Source: an uncultured Dialister sp. (GTDB lineage: Bacteria; Bacillota; Negativicutes; Veillonellales; Dialisteraceae). Taken from it: a stretch of 64,000 bases of DNA. A model generated the notes under the pieces. The model was not told the DNA's origin and searched no databases. It worked only from the letters and a program-made list of their open reading frames with translations. The translations under genes and the position numbers were made by a program. The stretch spans positions 1 to 64,000 of the forward strand of contig OMVW01000006.1 of NCBI GenBank assembly GCA_900314595.1, written 5' to 3'. Below, one piece after another: positions 56,547 through 64,000 of this stretch. Positions within the stretch are counted from its first letter, which is position 1. Each line of letters opens with the position of its first letter.

Positions 56547-57905
56547 ATGCTCGATATAGAAGAAATCCTCGCAACGGAGCGCATGTTTGACCAGAATAAA
56601 CTGGACGTGCGAACCATCACCATGGGCATTTCCCTTCTGGGCTGCGTTTCAGATGATGAAAAAACATTGTGTGACAAAATTTATGACACAATCTGCACCA
56701 AAGCGGAACATTTAACTGAGGTGAGTCATGATATTTCCAGGGAATACGGTGTGCCTATTATTAACCGTCGTATTTCCGTCACTCCTGTGGCTCTTGTAGC
56801 CGGCGGGCTCCATGTATCCAGTTATGTACCTATCGCGCAGACACTCCAGAAAGCAGCCGATGCGGTGGGGGTGGATATCCTTGGCGGATTCTCAGCTCTT
56901 GTGGACCGTGGAATATCAGCATCGGATAAAATCCTTATTGATTCTATTCCGGAAGCACTGGCGTCTACATCATCCATTTGCAGTTCTGTGGCAGTAGGTT
57001 CAACGAAAGCAGGCATCAATATGGATGCTGTGAAACAGATGGGAGAAGTAGTCAAGAAAACTGCTGAACTCACAAAGGACCAGGATGCTTATGGATGTAC
57101 GAAACTGGTGGAATTCTGCAATGCAGTTGAAGATAATCCATTCATGGCAGGCGCTTTCCATGGCGTCACCCAGGGGGATACAGCTATCCATGTAGGTGTT
57201 TCAGGACCGGGCGTGGTAAAGAGAGCACTGGAGGATGTGAAGGGCGCACCGCTGAATGTGGTTGCCAGGACTATAAAAAATACAGCCTTCATGATTACCC
57301 GCCTTGGCCAGCTGGTGGCAGAAGCAGCTACCAAAAGACTTCACGCGCCATTTGGTATCATCGACCTGTCTCTGGCACCGACCTCAGCTGTTGGAGACAG
57401 CGTGGCCCAGGTACTTGAGGAAATGGGACTGGAAAGCTGCGGCGGGCCGGGTACTACGGCCGCTCTGGCACTTCTGAATGATGCGGTAAAAAAAGGCGGC
57501 CTTATGGCTTCTTCCAGCGTTGGCGGACTTTCAGGCGCTTTCATCCCTGTCAGTGAAGATTTGGGAATGATTCAGGCAGTGCAGAGAGGAAGCCTCTGCC
57601 TGGAAAAACTGGAAGCCATGACATGTGTCTGCTCTGTCGGGCTTGATATGATTGCTATCCCCGGGGATACTCCGGCTTCCACAATCTCTGCCATCCTTGC
57701 CGATGAAGCGGCAATCGGCATGATCAATAACAAGACGACTGCTACGAGACTGATTCCGGTTCCCGGGAAAAAACCGGGCGATATGGTACAATTTGGCGGG
57801 CTCATGGGTTATGCTCCGGTTATGGAGATTAATCACTTCCGGGCGGATGAATTCATCAACCGCGGCGGTAAGATTCCTGCACCTTTAAGATCCTTAACTA
57901 ACTGA
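56547..57905 (+). CDS. UPF0210/DUF711 family protein (PFL-like fold)
   Basis: 452 aa. The family is recognised from its opening [18 protein letters not shown], the [16 protein letters not shown] block and the end [15 protein letters not shown]. It is reported to have a pyruvate formate-lyase-like barrel but no glycyl-radical motif, and its activity is unknown. Always seen with the ACT protein, so the two likely form one regulated unit. It ends at the terminator 57916-57950. Confidence 0.92.
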   Translation: MLDIEEILATERMFDQNKLDVRTITMGISLLGCVSDDEKTLCDKIYDTICTKAEHLTEVSHDISREYGVPIINRRISVTPVALVAGGLHVSSYVPIAQTLQKAADAVGVDILGGFSALVDRGISASDKILIDSIPEALASTSSICSSVAVGSTKAGINMDAVKQMGEVVKKTAELTKDQDAYGCTKLVEFCNAVEDNPFMAGAFHGVTQGDTAIHVGVSGPGVVKRALEDVKGAPLNVVARTIKNTAFMITRLGQLVAEAATKRLHAPFGIIDLSLAPTSAVGDSVAQVLEEMGLESCGGPGTTAALALLNDAVKKGGLMASSSVGGLSGAFIPVSEDLGMIQAVQRGSLCLEKLEAMTCVCSVGLDMIAIPGDTPASTISAILADEAAIGMINNKTTATRLIPVPGKKPGDMVQFGGLMGYAPVMEINHFRADEFINRGGKIPAPLRSLTN

Positions 57906-57915
57906 TATGATAGAC

Positions 57916-57950
57916 AAAAACTTCCGGGGCTCTTGCTTCGGAAGTTTTTT
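57916..57950. terminator. Bidirectional terminator
   Basis: AAAAACTTCCG (57916-57926) pairs with CGGAAGTTTTT (57939-57949), ending the UPF0210 gene and the leftward MATE gene. Confidence 0.87.
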
Positions 57951-57960
57951 GATGGAAAGT

Positions 57961-59313
57961 TCAGTCTGCTGTTTCTGCTTTTTTTAAATCGAAATATTTC
58001 CTGTAGAAATATACACAGATAAAAACAGAAAGAAGAGAACCGGCCGGAGCGGCGAGCCCCATGGGGAAAAGAGTGGCTGGAAAGAGAAGAGCCGCCAGAT
58101 AAGTACCGGGGATGCGGAGAGTAAATATGGAAATGACATTGTGAATAAAAGATAGTTCTGCTTTTCTGTATGCAGAAAAATACCCGCTGAAGCAGAAGTG
58201 AATGCCGGCAATAGCGCAATCCAGGCAGTAAGCGTGGAAATAATCACTTCCCATGGCGATGACTGATTCTTCGCCGGGAACGAAAAGGTTAATGATTTCG
58301 GGCGCCTTTAATTCTGCCAGAAGGATGCAGAGAATGCCAAATGTTATGCAGGTCGTAATGCCGTACCGGAGTCCCTGCCTTGCTCGCTCATGGAAACCGC
58401 CGCCTGCATTCTGGGCCGCAGTGGCGGAAACGGTAGACATCATGGCAGAAGGAACGAGGAAGAGGAAGCTGATGATTTTTTCCACAACCCCAACTGCCGC
58501 TGCTGTTTCGACTCCAAGGCTGTCAGCAATGGAAGTAATAGCCAGGAAGGAAATCTGGATGAGTCCATCCTGACAGCAGATGGGAAGACCGATAGAAAGA
58601 ATCTGGCGGAGATAAACCATCTGCGGGTTGAAAGAATTTCCGGAAATCTGCAGGTTTTTTGCTTTATGATGCAAATAGAAAAGACAAAGCAGGGCGCTTA
58701 ATGCTTCAGCGCCCACAGTGCCAATGGCAGCACCTTTTGCACTCATGTGCATCGGGCCGATCAGGAGATAGTCCAGCCCGATATTGACAATCCCGGAGAG
58801 GGCGATAAAGATCATGGGGGCTCTTGTATTTCCCATACCCCGCAGGAAACTGCTCATCATATTGTATAAGAAAATAAGAGGGACGCCCAGAAAACAGATG
58901 AATAGATAATCAGCAGTATCCCCGACTGCCTCAACCGGTGTCTGGAGAGCGGAGAGGATGAAGGGCATGAGGAAAAGCAGGATAGCAGAAATCAGAAGGG
59001 ACAGGGGAATAAAGAAGGCTGCCGACGTACCCATGAGCCTGAATGCTGTTTTCTCGTCCTGTCCGCCAAGACTCCGGGCAATAGATACCGCACAGCCTAT
59101 GGTAAGTCCCGTTATCATGACGATGACCATGTGCATAACCTGGCTGCCGATAAATACGGCGCTTACAGGGGCGGCACCATAAAATTGTCCCGTGATGAAG
59201 AGATCTGCCATACCGTAAAAGGTCTGCAGAAAACAGGCTGCCAGATAAGGAACAGCGAAATTCATCATTTTAGGAAATAATTTTCCCCGGGTCAGATCAT
59301 TTTCGAGAATCAT
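57961..59313 (-). CDS. MATE family efflux protein, second copy
   Basis: 450 aa, twelve membrane segments, DinF/MepA-like rather than close to the copy at 1.8 kb. N-terminal FAVPYLAACFLQTFYGMADLF and MMSSFLRGMGNTRAPM are typical. AGGTGA precedes ATG 59313. A LysR gene lies directly upstream on the same strand, separated by a terminator at 59329-59359, so the regulator may control this exporter. Substrate unknown. Confidence 0.9.
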   Translation of the reverse strand: MILENDLTRGKLFPKMMNFAVPYLAACFLQTFYGMADLFITGQFYGAAPVSAVFIGSQVMHMVIVMITGLTIGCAVSIARSLGGQDEKTAFRLMGTSAAFFIPLSLLISAILLFLMPFILSALQTPVEAVGDTADYLFICFLGVPLIFLYNMMSSFLRGMGNTRAPMIFIALSGIVNIGLDYLLIGPMHMSAKGAAIGTVGAEALSALLCLFYLHHKAKNLQISGNSFNPQMVYLRQILSIGLPICCQDGLIQISFLAITSIADSLGVETAAAVGVVEKIISFLFLVPSAMMSTVSATAAQNAGGGFHERARQGLRYGITTCITFGILCILLAELKAPEIINLFVPGEESVIAMGSDYFHAYCLDCAIAGIHFCFSGYFSAYRKAELSFIHNVISIFTLRIPGTYLAALLFPATLFPMGLAAPAGSLLSVFICVYFYRKYFDLKKAETAD

Positions 59314-59328
59314 AAAATCACCTGCATT

Positions 59329-59359
59329 AAAAAAGTATTCTGAATTTTCATCAGAATAC
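59329..59359 (-). terminator. Terminator between LysR and MATE genes
   Basis: Read leftward: GTATTCTGA (59359-59351), 7-nt loop, TCAGAATAC (59343-59335), then TTTTTT. It ends only 16 nt before the MATE start codon, so it terminates the LysR transcript or acts as an attenuator of the MATE gene. Confidence 0.7.
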
Positions 59360-59400
59360 CATGGAGACAGGGGTTTGTAAAAAGAATAAAAGTGTGGATA

Positions 59401-60252
59401 TCAGCACTTTTTTTCATGGGTAAAATAAATAAGCTTTCTTAGAAAAGGGGAATGTTCGTCTTTCCTGCAGATAAGGCAGGTTCTTTCTGCAAAGGACTGG
59501 TCCAGGGCAAATGCATGCAGGTCATCGTATCCGCTTCCCGGTTTTATTGGAAGAATGGCAAAACCTTCTCCCAGGGAAAGGCGCAGCAGCTGCTCAGAAT
59601 AAGTGGGTACTTTTTCCGTAGAGGAAAAAGTTATGCCAAATGATTTCATGAATTTCTGCCGGCAATTTTCAATATATCCCGGATTTTCCGCTTTGGTCAG
59701 GAAAGGCAGGGAGGAGATGACGGATTTGATATCTTTTAAAGCTTCGGCTTTTTCCCGTGAGCATACCAGTGATTGTGGTACAAGGGCCAGTTCGCAGGAA
59801 ATAAAACGGGAAGAAAAGGAAATCGCTTCCGGGGCAATGATCGCATCTATCCGGTGGCTGGCGAGTTCATTTTCTAATACTTCCGGCGGCTCAATACGGT
59901 AATTAATTGTGATTTCCGGAAATTCCTTCAAAAAAGCAGGCATGAAATCAATTCCCCGGTATTCCTGAGAATCAAGTCCGATGGTAATGGAAGATAATGC
60001 CGGGACAAGCCGGTGGATCAGCGACTCATAACGCTCATAAATTTCTTTCATCCCATCATAAAAATTTTGCCCTTTTGAAGTCAGGACCATGCCCCGGGAG
60101 GAACGGGCAAAGATTTTGAAACCGGCCTCTTTTTCCAGGCTGCTGATATATTTGCTCATGGTGGTCTGGGCTATATGACATTTTTCTGCGGCTTTTGTGA
60201 AATTTCCGGTTTCTGCGGAAGCAAAAAAATATGTGAGCTTGTTGATATCCAT
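59401..60252 (-). CDS. LysR-family transcriptional regulator
   Basis: 283 aa. N-terminal winged HTH (NKLTYFFASAETGNFTKAAEKCHIAQTTMSKYISSLE) and a periplasmic-binding-protein-like effector domain. ATG 60252 has GAAAGGTG upstream; an alternative ATG five codons earlier lacks spacing. It could control the MATE gene downstream. Effector unknown. Confidence 0.93.
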   Translation of the reverse strand: MDINKLTYFFASAETGNFTKAAEKCHIAQTTMSKYISSLEKEAGFKIFARSSRGMVLTSKGQNFYDGMKEIYERYESLIHRLVPALSSITIGLDSQEYRGIDFMPAFLKEFPEITINYRIEPPEVLENELASHRIDAIIAPEAISFSSRFISCELALVPQSLVCSREKAEALKDIKSVISSLPFLTKAENPGYIENCRQKFMKSFGITFSSTEKVPTYSEQLLRLSLGEGFAILPIKPGSGYDDLHAFALDQSFAERTCLICRKDEHSPFLRKLIYFTHEKKC

Positions 60253-60425
60253 AAAAGCACCTTTCAATAACGGGAATTCTTTTAAAATTATATCATTCCA
60301 TTCCCTGAGAAAATAGAGATTTCAAATTTTCTATGAGAATAATGTTTTTTTCTTTATATTGTGATAAAATAATTTAGTTATGAATAGTACAGGTTGAACC
60401 TGTTCTTTATATGCAGGGTGTGCAA

Positions 60426-62507
60426 ATGGATTACAAAAAAAGAAATTCCCCGGAGTGGGATGAAAAGACACAGTCTTCGGAAGCGATGACTGCCCGGGAT
60501 AAGAAGGACAGCCCGGGACATTGGAAACGGTGGTGGCTTATTGCAACAATCGTTCCTTTTTGCTTTGCCTTTTTCCTTTCCTGGTATTTTGGAGCGCCGG
60601 GGGGATATGAGCCCTTCTCTCAGGTCAAGGTGTTTCTCCTTTTCCTGCAGGTGGGGTTTGTAACAGCTTATTTTATCCGGCACGATTTGAAAAAGGCGGC
60701 AGTGCATCTATGGATTACCATCATCTGCCTCTGGGCCCTGTCTCTTGTGGTGCCCTATCTTTCGACGCAGACGGATGTACTTCTTGATATGTCGGATGTA
60801 TCAGGCGAACTTTCCACTCCGCTTTATCTTTTTATTTCCTGTCTCTCGGCAGCCTGGATTCTTCCGGGCAGATGGCGTATGATTGCCCGTCTCGCCTGTG
60901 TGGTGCTTATCGTTTTATATGTGCTGGTACAGTTTACCTATATCGGCTATTATACGATTACCCATTCCCTTATTTCCATAAATATGCTGCTGGCGCTGGC
61001 TCAGACGAACCTGGCGGAAACGAGGGAATATATAGAGGTGAATATTCCCTATGCGGAAATCGCTGCGGGAATCATTGCCCTTGTTATCCTGGGATGGCTC
61101 ATCTTTCATGCCAGCCGTTTCAGCTTCAGCCGCAGACAGGTGTCCAGAAAAACCTGGTTTGTCATGCTTGGCCTTTTCTGTGTCAATCTTGGCCTTTGCT
61201 GCCTTTCCATCGGTGCTACCCGCCTCGCCCACGTCTATTATGAAACGTATGAGACCCTTCACAGTTTTTCGGATTTCCAGAAAATTGTAGAAGCCAGAAG
61301 GCATATGCATATCCGTAATAAAGTTATTGCAGACCGGCTGAAGGCAGCTCCGGATGGAGTCTATGTACTTGTTATCGGTGAATCACTGACAAGAGACCAT
61401 ATGGGTGTCTATGGTTATCCGAGGGAAACAACGCCGTTCCAGTCCCGCGCAATCAGCGATCCTCATTATGAATTCTTCAATCATGGTTATTCATGCTATA
61501 CACAGACAGTACAGGTGCTGACTGAAGCCCTGACTGAGAAAAACCAGTACAATGATATCAATCTGGTCGATGCTTATTCCGTGGTGGATCTGGCACGGGA
61601 AGCCGGATTCCGGACTACCTGGATTTCCAATCAGTCCCGGTTCGGCGTATGGGATACACCCATTGGGGCCATTGGTTCTGCCTGCGATGATCAGTACTGG
61701 ATCAATCAGTATGTAGGTACGGATGTTGTGACAAAGGATTATGATACGGCTCTTATTCCTTATCTGAAGAAAGTTGATCCGAACAACCGCAGACAACTGG
61801 TTGTCATTCACCTGATGGGCAGCCATGTGAGCTACTGGGACCGCTATCCCTCCGAATTTTATAAATGGCCGGAAAATCCCGGAAATACCAGAAGTACGGA
61901 GGAAATTATGAATGATGAATACGACAATTCCGTACTCTTCAATGATTATGTAATTGAAAATATCATGAATGAAGCGACTAATTTCCTTCATGCAGACGGA
62001 GTGCTCTACTTCTCCGACCACGGGGAACAGGTGACGGAAAGACCCGGACACAATGCTGATCAGTTCGATTACACCATGGTTCATATTCCATTCTGGGTAT
62101 ATCTGTCAGATCAGTATCGTTCCATGAATCCTGAAAGGGTTCGTCTTATGGACGAAAGAAGGAATATGCCGTTTTCCAATGATATGCTCTATGATACTTT
62201 TATGGGAATCATGGGTCTAACCGCCGCTCATTATGATTCTGAATCCGATATTTTTGCACCCGAATTTGATAAGGATGTAACTACCCTCATGACCATGTAT
62301 GGGAATGTCATGATCCGGGATGATGTGGAACAGCTTGGTTCGGACAAGGAAATTATGGATCAGAAGTGGAACCGGAATATCTCGGACCATGCCCGTGCCC
62401 ATGGATATCGGAGCTTTGACTGGAATACATTCCAACCCGTCCCGATTGCCTCGGAAACAGTTCCGGAAGTGGAAAATGAGGGAACGAGCCGGGAAAATCA
62501 AAATTAA
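60426..62507 (+). CDS. Phosphoethanolamine transferase (EptA/CptA-like)
   Basis: 693 aa. Five membrane segments in the first 240 residues, then a sulfatase-fold catalytic domain outside the membrane. GESLTRDHMGVYGYPRETTP (metal-binding Glu319), the probable nucleophile Thr359 in SCYTQT, MGSHVSY and SDHGE (Asp531-His532) fit enzymes that add phosphoethanolamine to lipid A or core sugars. A C-terminal extension of about 100 polar residues goes beyond the family norm. This gene is the best sign of an outer membrane here. An LtaS-type glycerol-phosphate transferase is the less likely alternative. Confidence 0.85.
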   Translation: MDYKKRNSPEWDEKTQSSEAMTARDKKDSPGHWKRWWLIATIVPFCFAFFLSWYFGAPGGYEPFSQVKVFLLFLQVGFVTAYFIRHDLKKAAVHLWITIICLWALSLVVPYLSTQTDVLLDMSDVSGELSTPLYLFISCLSAAWILPGRWRMIARLACVVLIVLYVLVQFTYIGYYTITHSLISINMLLALAQTNLAETREYIEVNIPYAEIAAGIIALVILGWLIFHASRFSFSRRQVSRKTWFVMLGLFCVNLGLCCLSIGATRLAHVYYETYETLHSFSDFQKIVEARRHMHIRNKVIADRLKAAPDGVYVLVIGESLTRDHMGVYGYPRETTPFQSRAISDPHYEFFNHGYSCYTQTVQVLTEALTEKNQYNDINLVDAYSVVDLAREAGFRTTWISNQSRFGVWDTPIGAIGSACDDQYWINQYVGTDVVTKDYDTALIPYLKKVDPNNRRQLVVIHLMGSHVSYWDRYPSEFYKWPENPGNTRSTEEIMNDEYDNSVLFNDYVIENIMNEATNFLHADGVLYFSDHGEQVTERPGHNADQFDYTMVHIPFWVYLSDQYRSMNPERVRLMDERRNMPFSNDMLYDTFMGIMGLTAAHYDSESDIFAPEFDKDVTTLMTMYGNVMIRDDVEQLGSDKEIMDQKWNRNISDHARAHGYRSFDWNTFQPVPIASETVPEVENEGTSRENQN

Positions 62508-62555
62508 AAGGCTGCAGGAAACAGAATGCCGGACATTTCGTTTCCTGCGGCTTTT
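62508..62555 (+). terminator. Terminator of the phosphoethanolamine transferase gene
   Basis: AAAGGCTGCAGGAAAC (62508-62523) pairs with GTTTCCTGCGGCTTTT (62540-62555), starting at the stop codon. Confidence 0.75.
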
Positions 62556-62573
62556 CAGCAGGCTGAGGCTGAT

Positions 62574-62602
62574 TTGTCACAGGAACGGACCTGTGTTATA
62601 GT
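62574..62602 (+). promoter_or_regulatory. Promoter of trmB with internal inverted repeat
   Basis: TTGTCA (62574-62579), 17-bp spacer, TATAGT (62597-62602). The spacer is filled by the inverted repeat CACAGG-AACGGA-CCTGTG (62578-62595), a possible operator. Confidence 0.6.
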
Positions 62603-62636
62603 AAAATAAATTTATTCTATTTCATCAGGAGGAAAT

Positions 62637-63287
62637 ATGAGGCTTCGCAGGAAACCCTGGATTGAAGAGGCAATTAAAAACTACACATCCATCCTTTTTC
62701 TGGAGGAACCTAAAGACAGGAAGGGAAAATGGAGGGATTTATTTCCCTGTCCGCAGAATGAACTTCATGTAGAATTCGGTACGGGAAAGGGACAGTTCAT
62801 ATCCGGTATGGCTGCCATTCATCATGATGTAAATTATGTAGGAATGGAAGTACAGGAAGGAGTTATTTACTATGCTGCAAAAAAAACGGCGGAAATGGAT
62901 CCTCCCCTTGATAATGTACGCCTTATATTGGGAGATGTCAGCGAGATTGCTGATATCTTTGCGCCCGGTGAAGTGGATGTCATCTATTTGAATTTCAGTG
63001 ATCCCTGGCCGAAAAAGCGCCATGCCAAAAGACGGCTGACCTACAGGGACTTCCTGAAACGCTATGCACTGATTCTTAAAGAAAAGGGAGAGATCCGCTT
63101 TAAAACGGATAACAAAGATCTTTTTGATTTTTCTATTGGAGAATTCCAGGCAATGGGATGGGAGCTTTCCCAGGTAACCTATGATCTCCATGCATCTCCG
63201 GTAGAAGGAGATGTGGAAACGGAGTATGAAGAGAAGTTCTCCAGAAAGGGGAATCCGGTATGCCGTCTCGTAGCGAGACGTCCCTGA
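62637..63287 (+). CDS. trmB: tRNA (guanine-N7)-methyltransferase
   Basis: 216 aa. It makes m7G46 in tRNA. SAM loop LHVEFGTGKGQFISGMA, YVGMEVQEGVI, and the catalytic LNFSDPWPKKRHAKRRLTY are diagnostic. CAGGAGGAAAT precedes ATG 62637. The stop overlaps the next start (TGATG). Confidence 0.96.
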   Translation: MRLRRKPWIEEAIKNYTSILFLEEPKDRKGKWRDLFPCPQNELHVEFGTGKGQFISGMAAIHHDVNYVGMEVQEGVIYYAAKKTAEMDPPLDNVRLILGDVSEIADIFAPGEVDVIYLNFSDPWPKKRHAKRRLTYRDFLKRYALILKEKGEIRFKTDNKDLFDFSIGEFQAMGWELSQVTYDLHASPVEGDVETEYEEKFSRKGNPVCRLVARRP

Positions 63288-64000
63288 TGGATATGAAGTA
63301 TGCACCAAAAGCGCTGCAGAAAATGTTTATTGTTGCAGCGGTACTGATTATTCTGGGGGCTTTTAACGTATACAGTTCAACATATTATATGAATCTGGAA
63401 GCCGGCGGAAGTCCTTACAGCCATCTTCTGCGACATATCGCGGTACTGGCGGCAAGCATAGTTATCGCTTTGGCGCTCACAAGGATCAACTACCGGTTCA
63501 TACGCAGGTTTGCAGGATTCTGGTGCGCAGGGACGATTGTTCTTCTGATCCTTGTGCTGGTGGCCGGACGTACTGTAAATGGCGCTACACGATGGATTAT
63601 GCTGGGACCGGTATCACTGCAGCCCTCGGAAATTGCTAAAATCACCGGCCTTATCTGGGCCTCATCTCTGCTTTCGGAAAAAGTGGACCGCCATATAAGG
63701 ATTACCGTTTTTGCCCGCTTTTTAAGACCATTCATATTCATTGCAAGCAAGAAAAAAGAAAATTCCTTTGTCGCAATGCTTCGGTATTTCACTCCTTTTT
63801 ATATGCCGCTTATCATGGCTGCATTTATAATGAAACAGCCGGATATGGGTACGGCAGGAATGGTTCTTATGTTTCCGGCTCTTCTTTATATCATTGCGGG
63901 CATGCCCGCTTTTGAAATCATTCTGGGATGTATTGTTACTGCTGTAGTTTTTGGAGCCCTTGCTATTGCGGCACCTTATCGTATGGCACGCCTTATAGTT
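63287..64000 (+). CDS. FtsW/RodA/SpoVE family glycosyltransferase (3' end cut by window)
   Basis: The first 238 codons of a SEDS-family peptidoglycan polymerase; the rest lies beyond the window. Six or more membrane segments are visible. The family markers VNGATRWIMLGPVSLQPSEIAKI and KQPDMGTAGMVLM (catalytic Asp) are present, with AFNVYSSTYY in TM1. FtsW, RodA and SpoVE cannot be separated on this part. ATG 63287 overlaps the trmB stop by 1 nt. A class B PBP partner is at 31037-33007 but not adjacent. Confidence 0.93.
   Translation, partial: MDMKYAPKALQKMFIVAAVLIILGAFNVYSSTYYMNLEAGGSPYSHLLRHIAVLAASIVIALALTRINYRFIRRFAGFWCAGTIVLLILVLVAGRTVNGATRWIMLGPVSLQPSEIAKITGLIWASSLLSEKVDRHIRITVFARFLRPFIFIASKKKENSFVAMLRYFTPFYMPLIMAAFIMKQPDMGTAGMVLMFPALLYIIAGMPAFEIILGCIVTAVVFGALAIAAPYRMARLIV

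Overview
The window looks like chromosome of a diderm Firmicute of the Negativicutes, most likely a Dialister- or Megasphaera-like member of the Veillonellaceae. This is an inference from gene content, not from a marker gene. Firmicute traits are AGGAGG-type ribosome binding sites, two T-box leaders, NiaR, a BirA-controlled bioY cluster and strong TTGACA-17-TATAAT promoters, many with an extended -10 (TGCTATAAT). A CptA/EptA-type phosphoethanolamine transferase argues for an outer membrane with lipopolysaccharide. Coding density is high, almost every gene is intact, and I see no prophage, insertion sequence or CRISPR array.

Layout. 0.3-3.2 kb: LarA-type racemase and a MATE exporter. 3.3-3.9 kb: four tRNAs (Val, Asn, Glu, Val). 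3.9-9.2 kb: two divergent amino-acid uptake units, both apparently sensing cysteine through RNA: a leftward ABC transporter behind a 43-codon leader peptide with two CysCysCysCys runs and a terminator, and a rightward DAACS symporter behind a T-box whose best specifier is TGC. 9.3-16.8 kb: a UroD-superfamily protein, two tandem paralogous membrane proteins and a UvrD helicase with a C-terminal Fe-S nuclease domain. 16.9-22.6 kb: a 5-oxoproline operon (pxpA, Nramp-like carrier, pxpB, pxpC) that continues into accB and accC. 22.7-36.7 kb: AEC permease, rplM-rpsI, a degenerate methyltransferase-like protein, rdgB, speD, malic enzyme, a CCA-adding-type enzyme, a class B penicillin-binding protein, fhs-folD and mscS.

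36.7-38.0 kb is gene-poor, with inverted repeats and an orphan terminator. 38.1-41.4 kb: T-box (specifier best read as TGG, Trp) followed by an ECF transporter whose TrpP-like S component is fused to its first ATPase. 41.5-44.0 kb: queF and a YgiB/YgiC-like pair. 44.0-47.7 kb: a BirA operator and a biotin-linked cluster (bioY, MaoC-like hydratase, thiolase-like protein, AMP-ligase). 47.8-52.2 kb: niaR, RluA-type pseudouridine synthase, D-2-hydroxyacid dehydrogenase, EamA exporter, HAD phosphatase. 52.4-55.9 kb: a leftward operon of exonuclease III, sensor kinase, response regulator and a sugar epimerase. 56.2-64 kb: ACT/UPF0210 pair, second MATE exporter, LysR regulator, phosphoethanolamine transferase, trmB and the start of an FtsW/RodA gene cut by the window end.

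The most notable signals are the paired cysteine-sensing leaders (3.9-9.2 kb), degenerate tandem heptanucleotide repeats in several intergenic gaps, usually beside terminators, the accBC-pxpABC association, and the biotin cluster whose thiolase lacks one catalytic cysteine.
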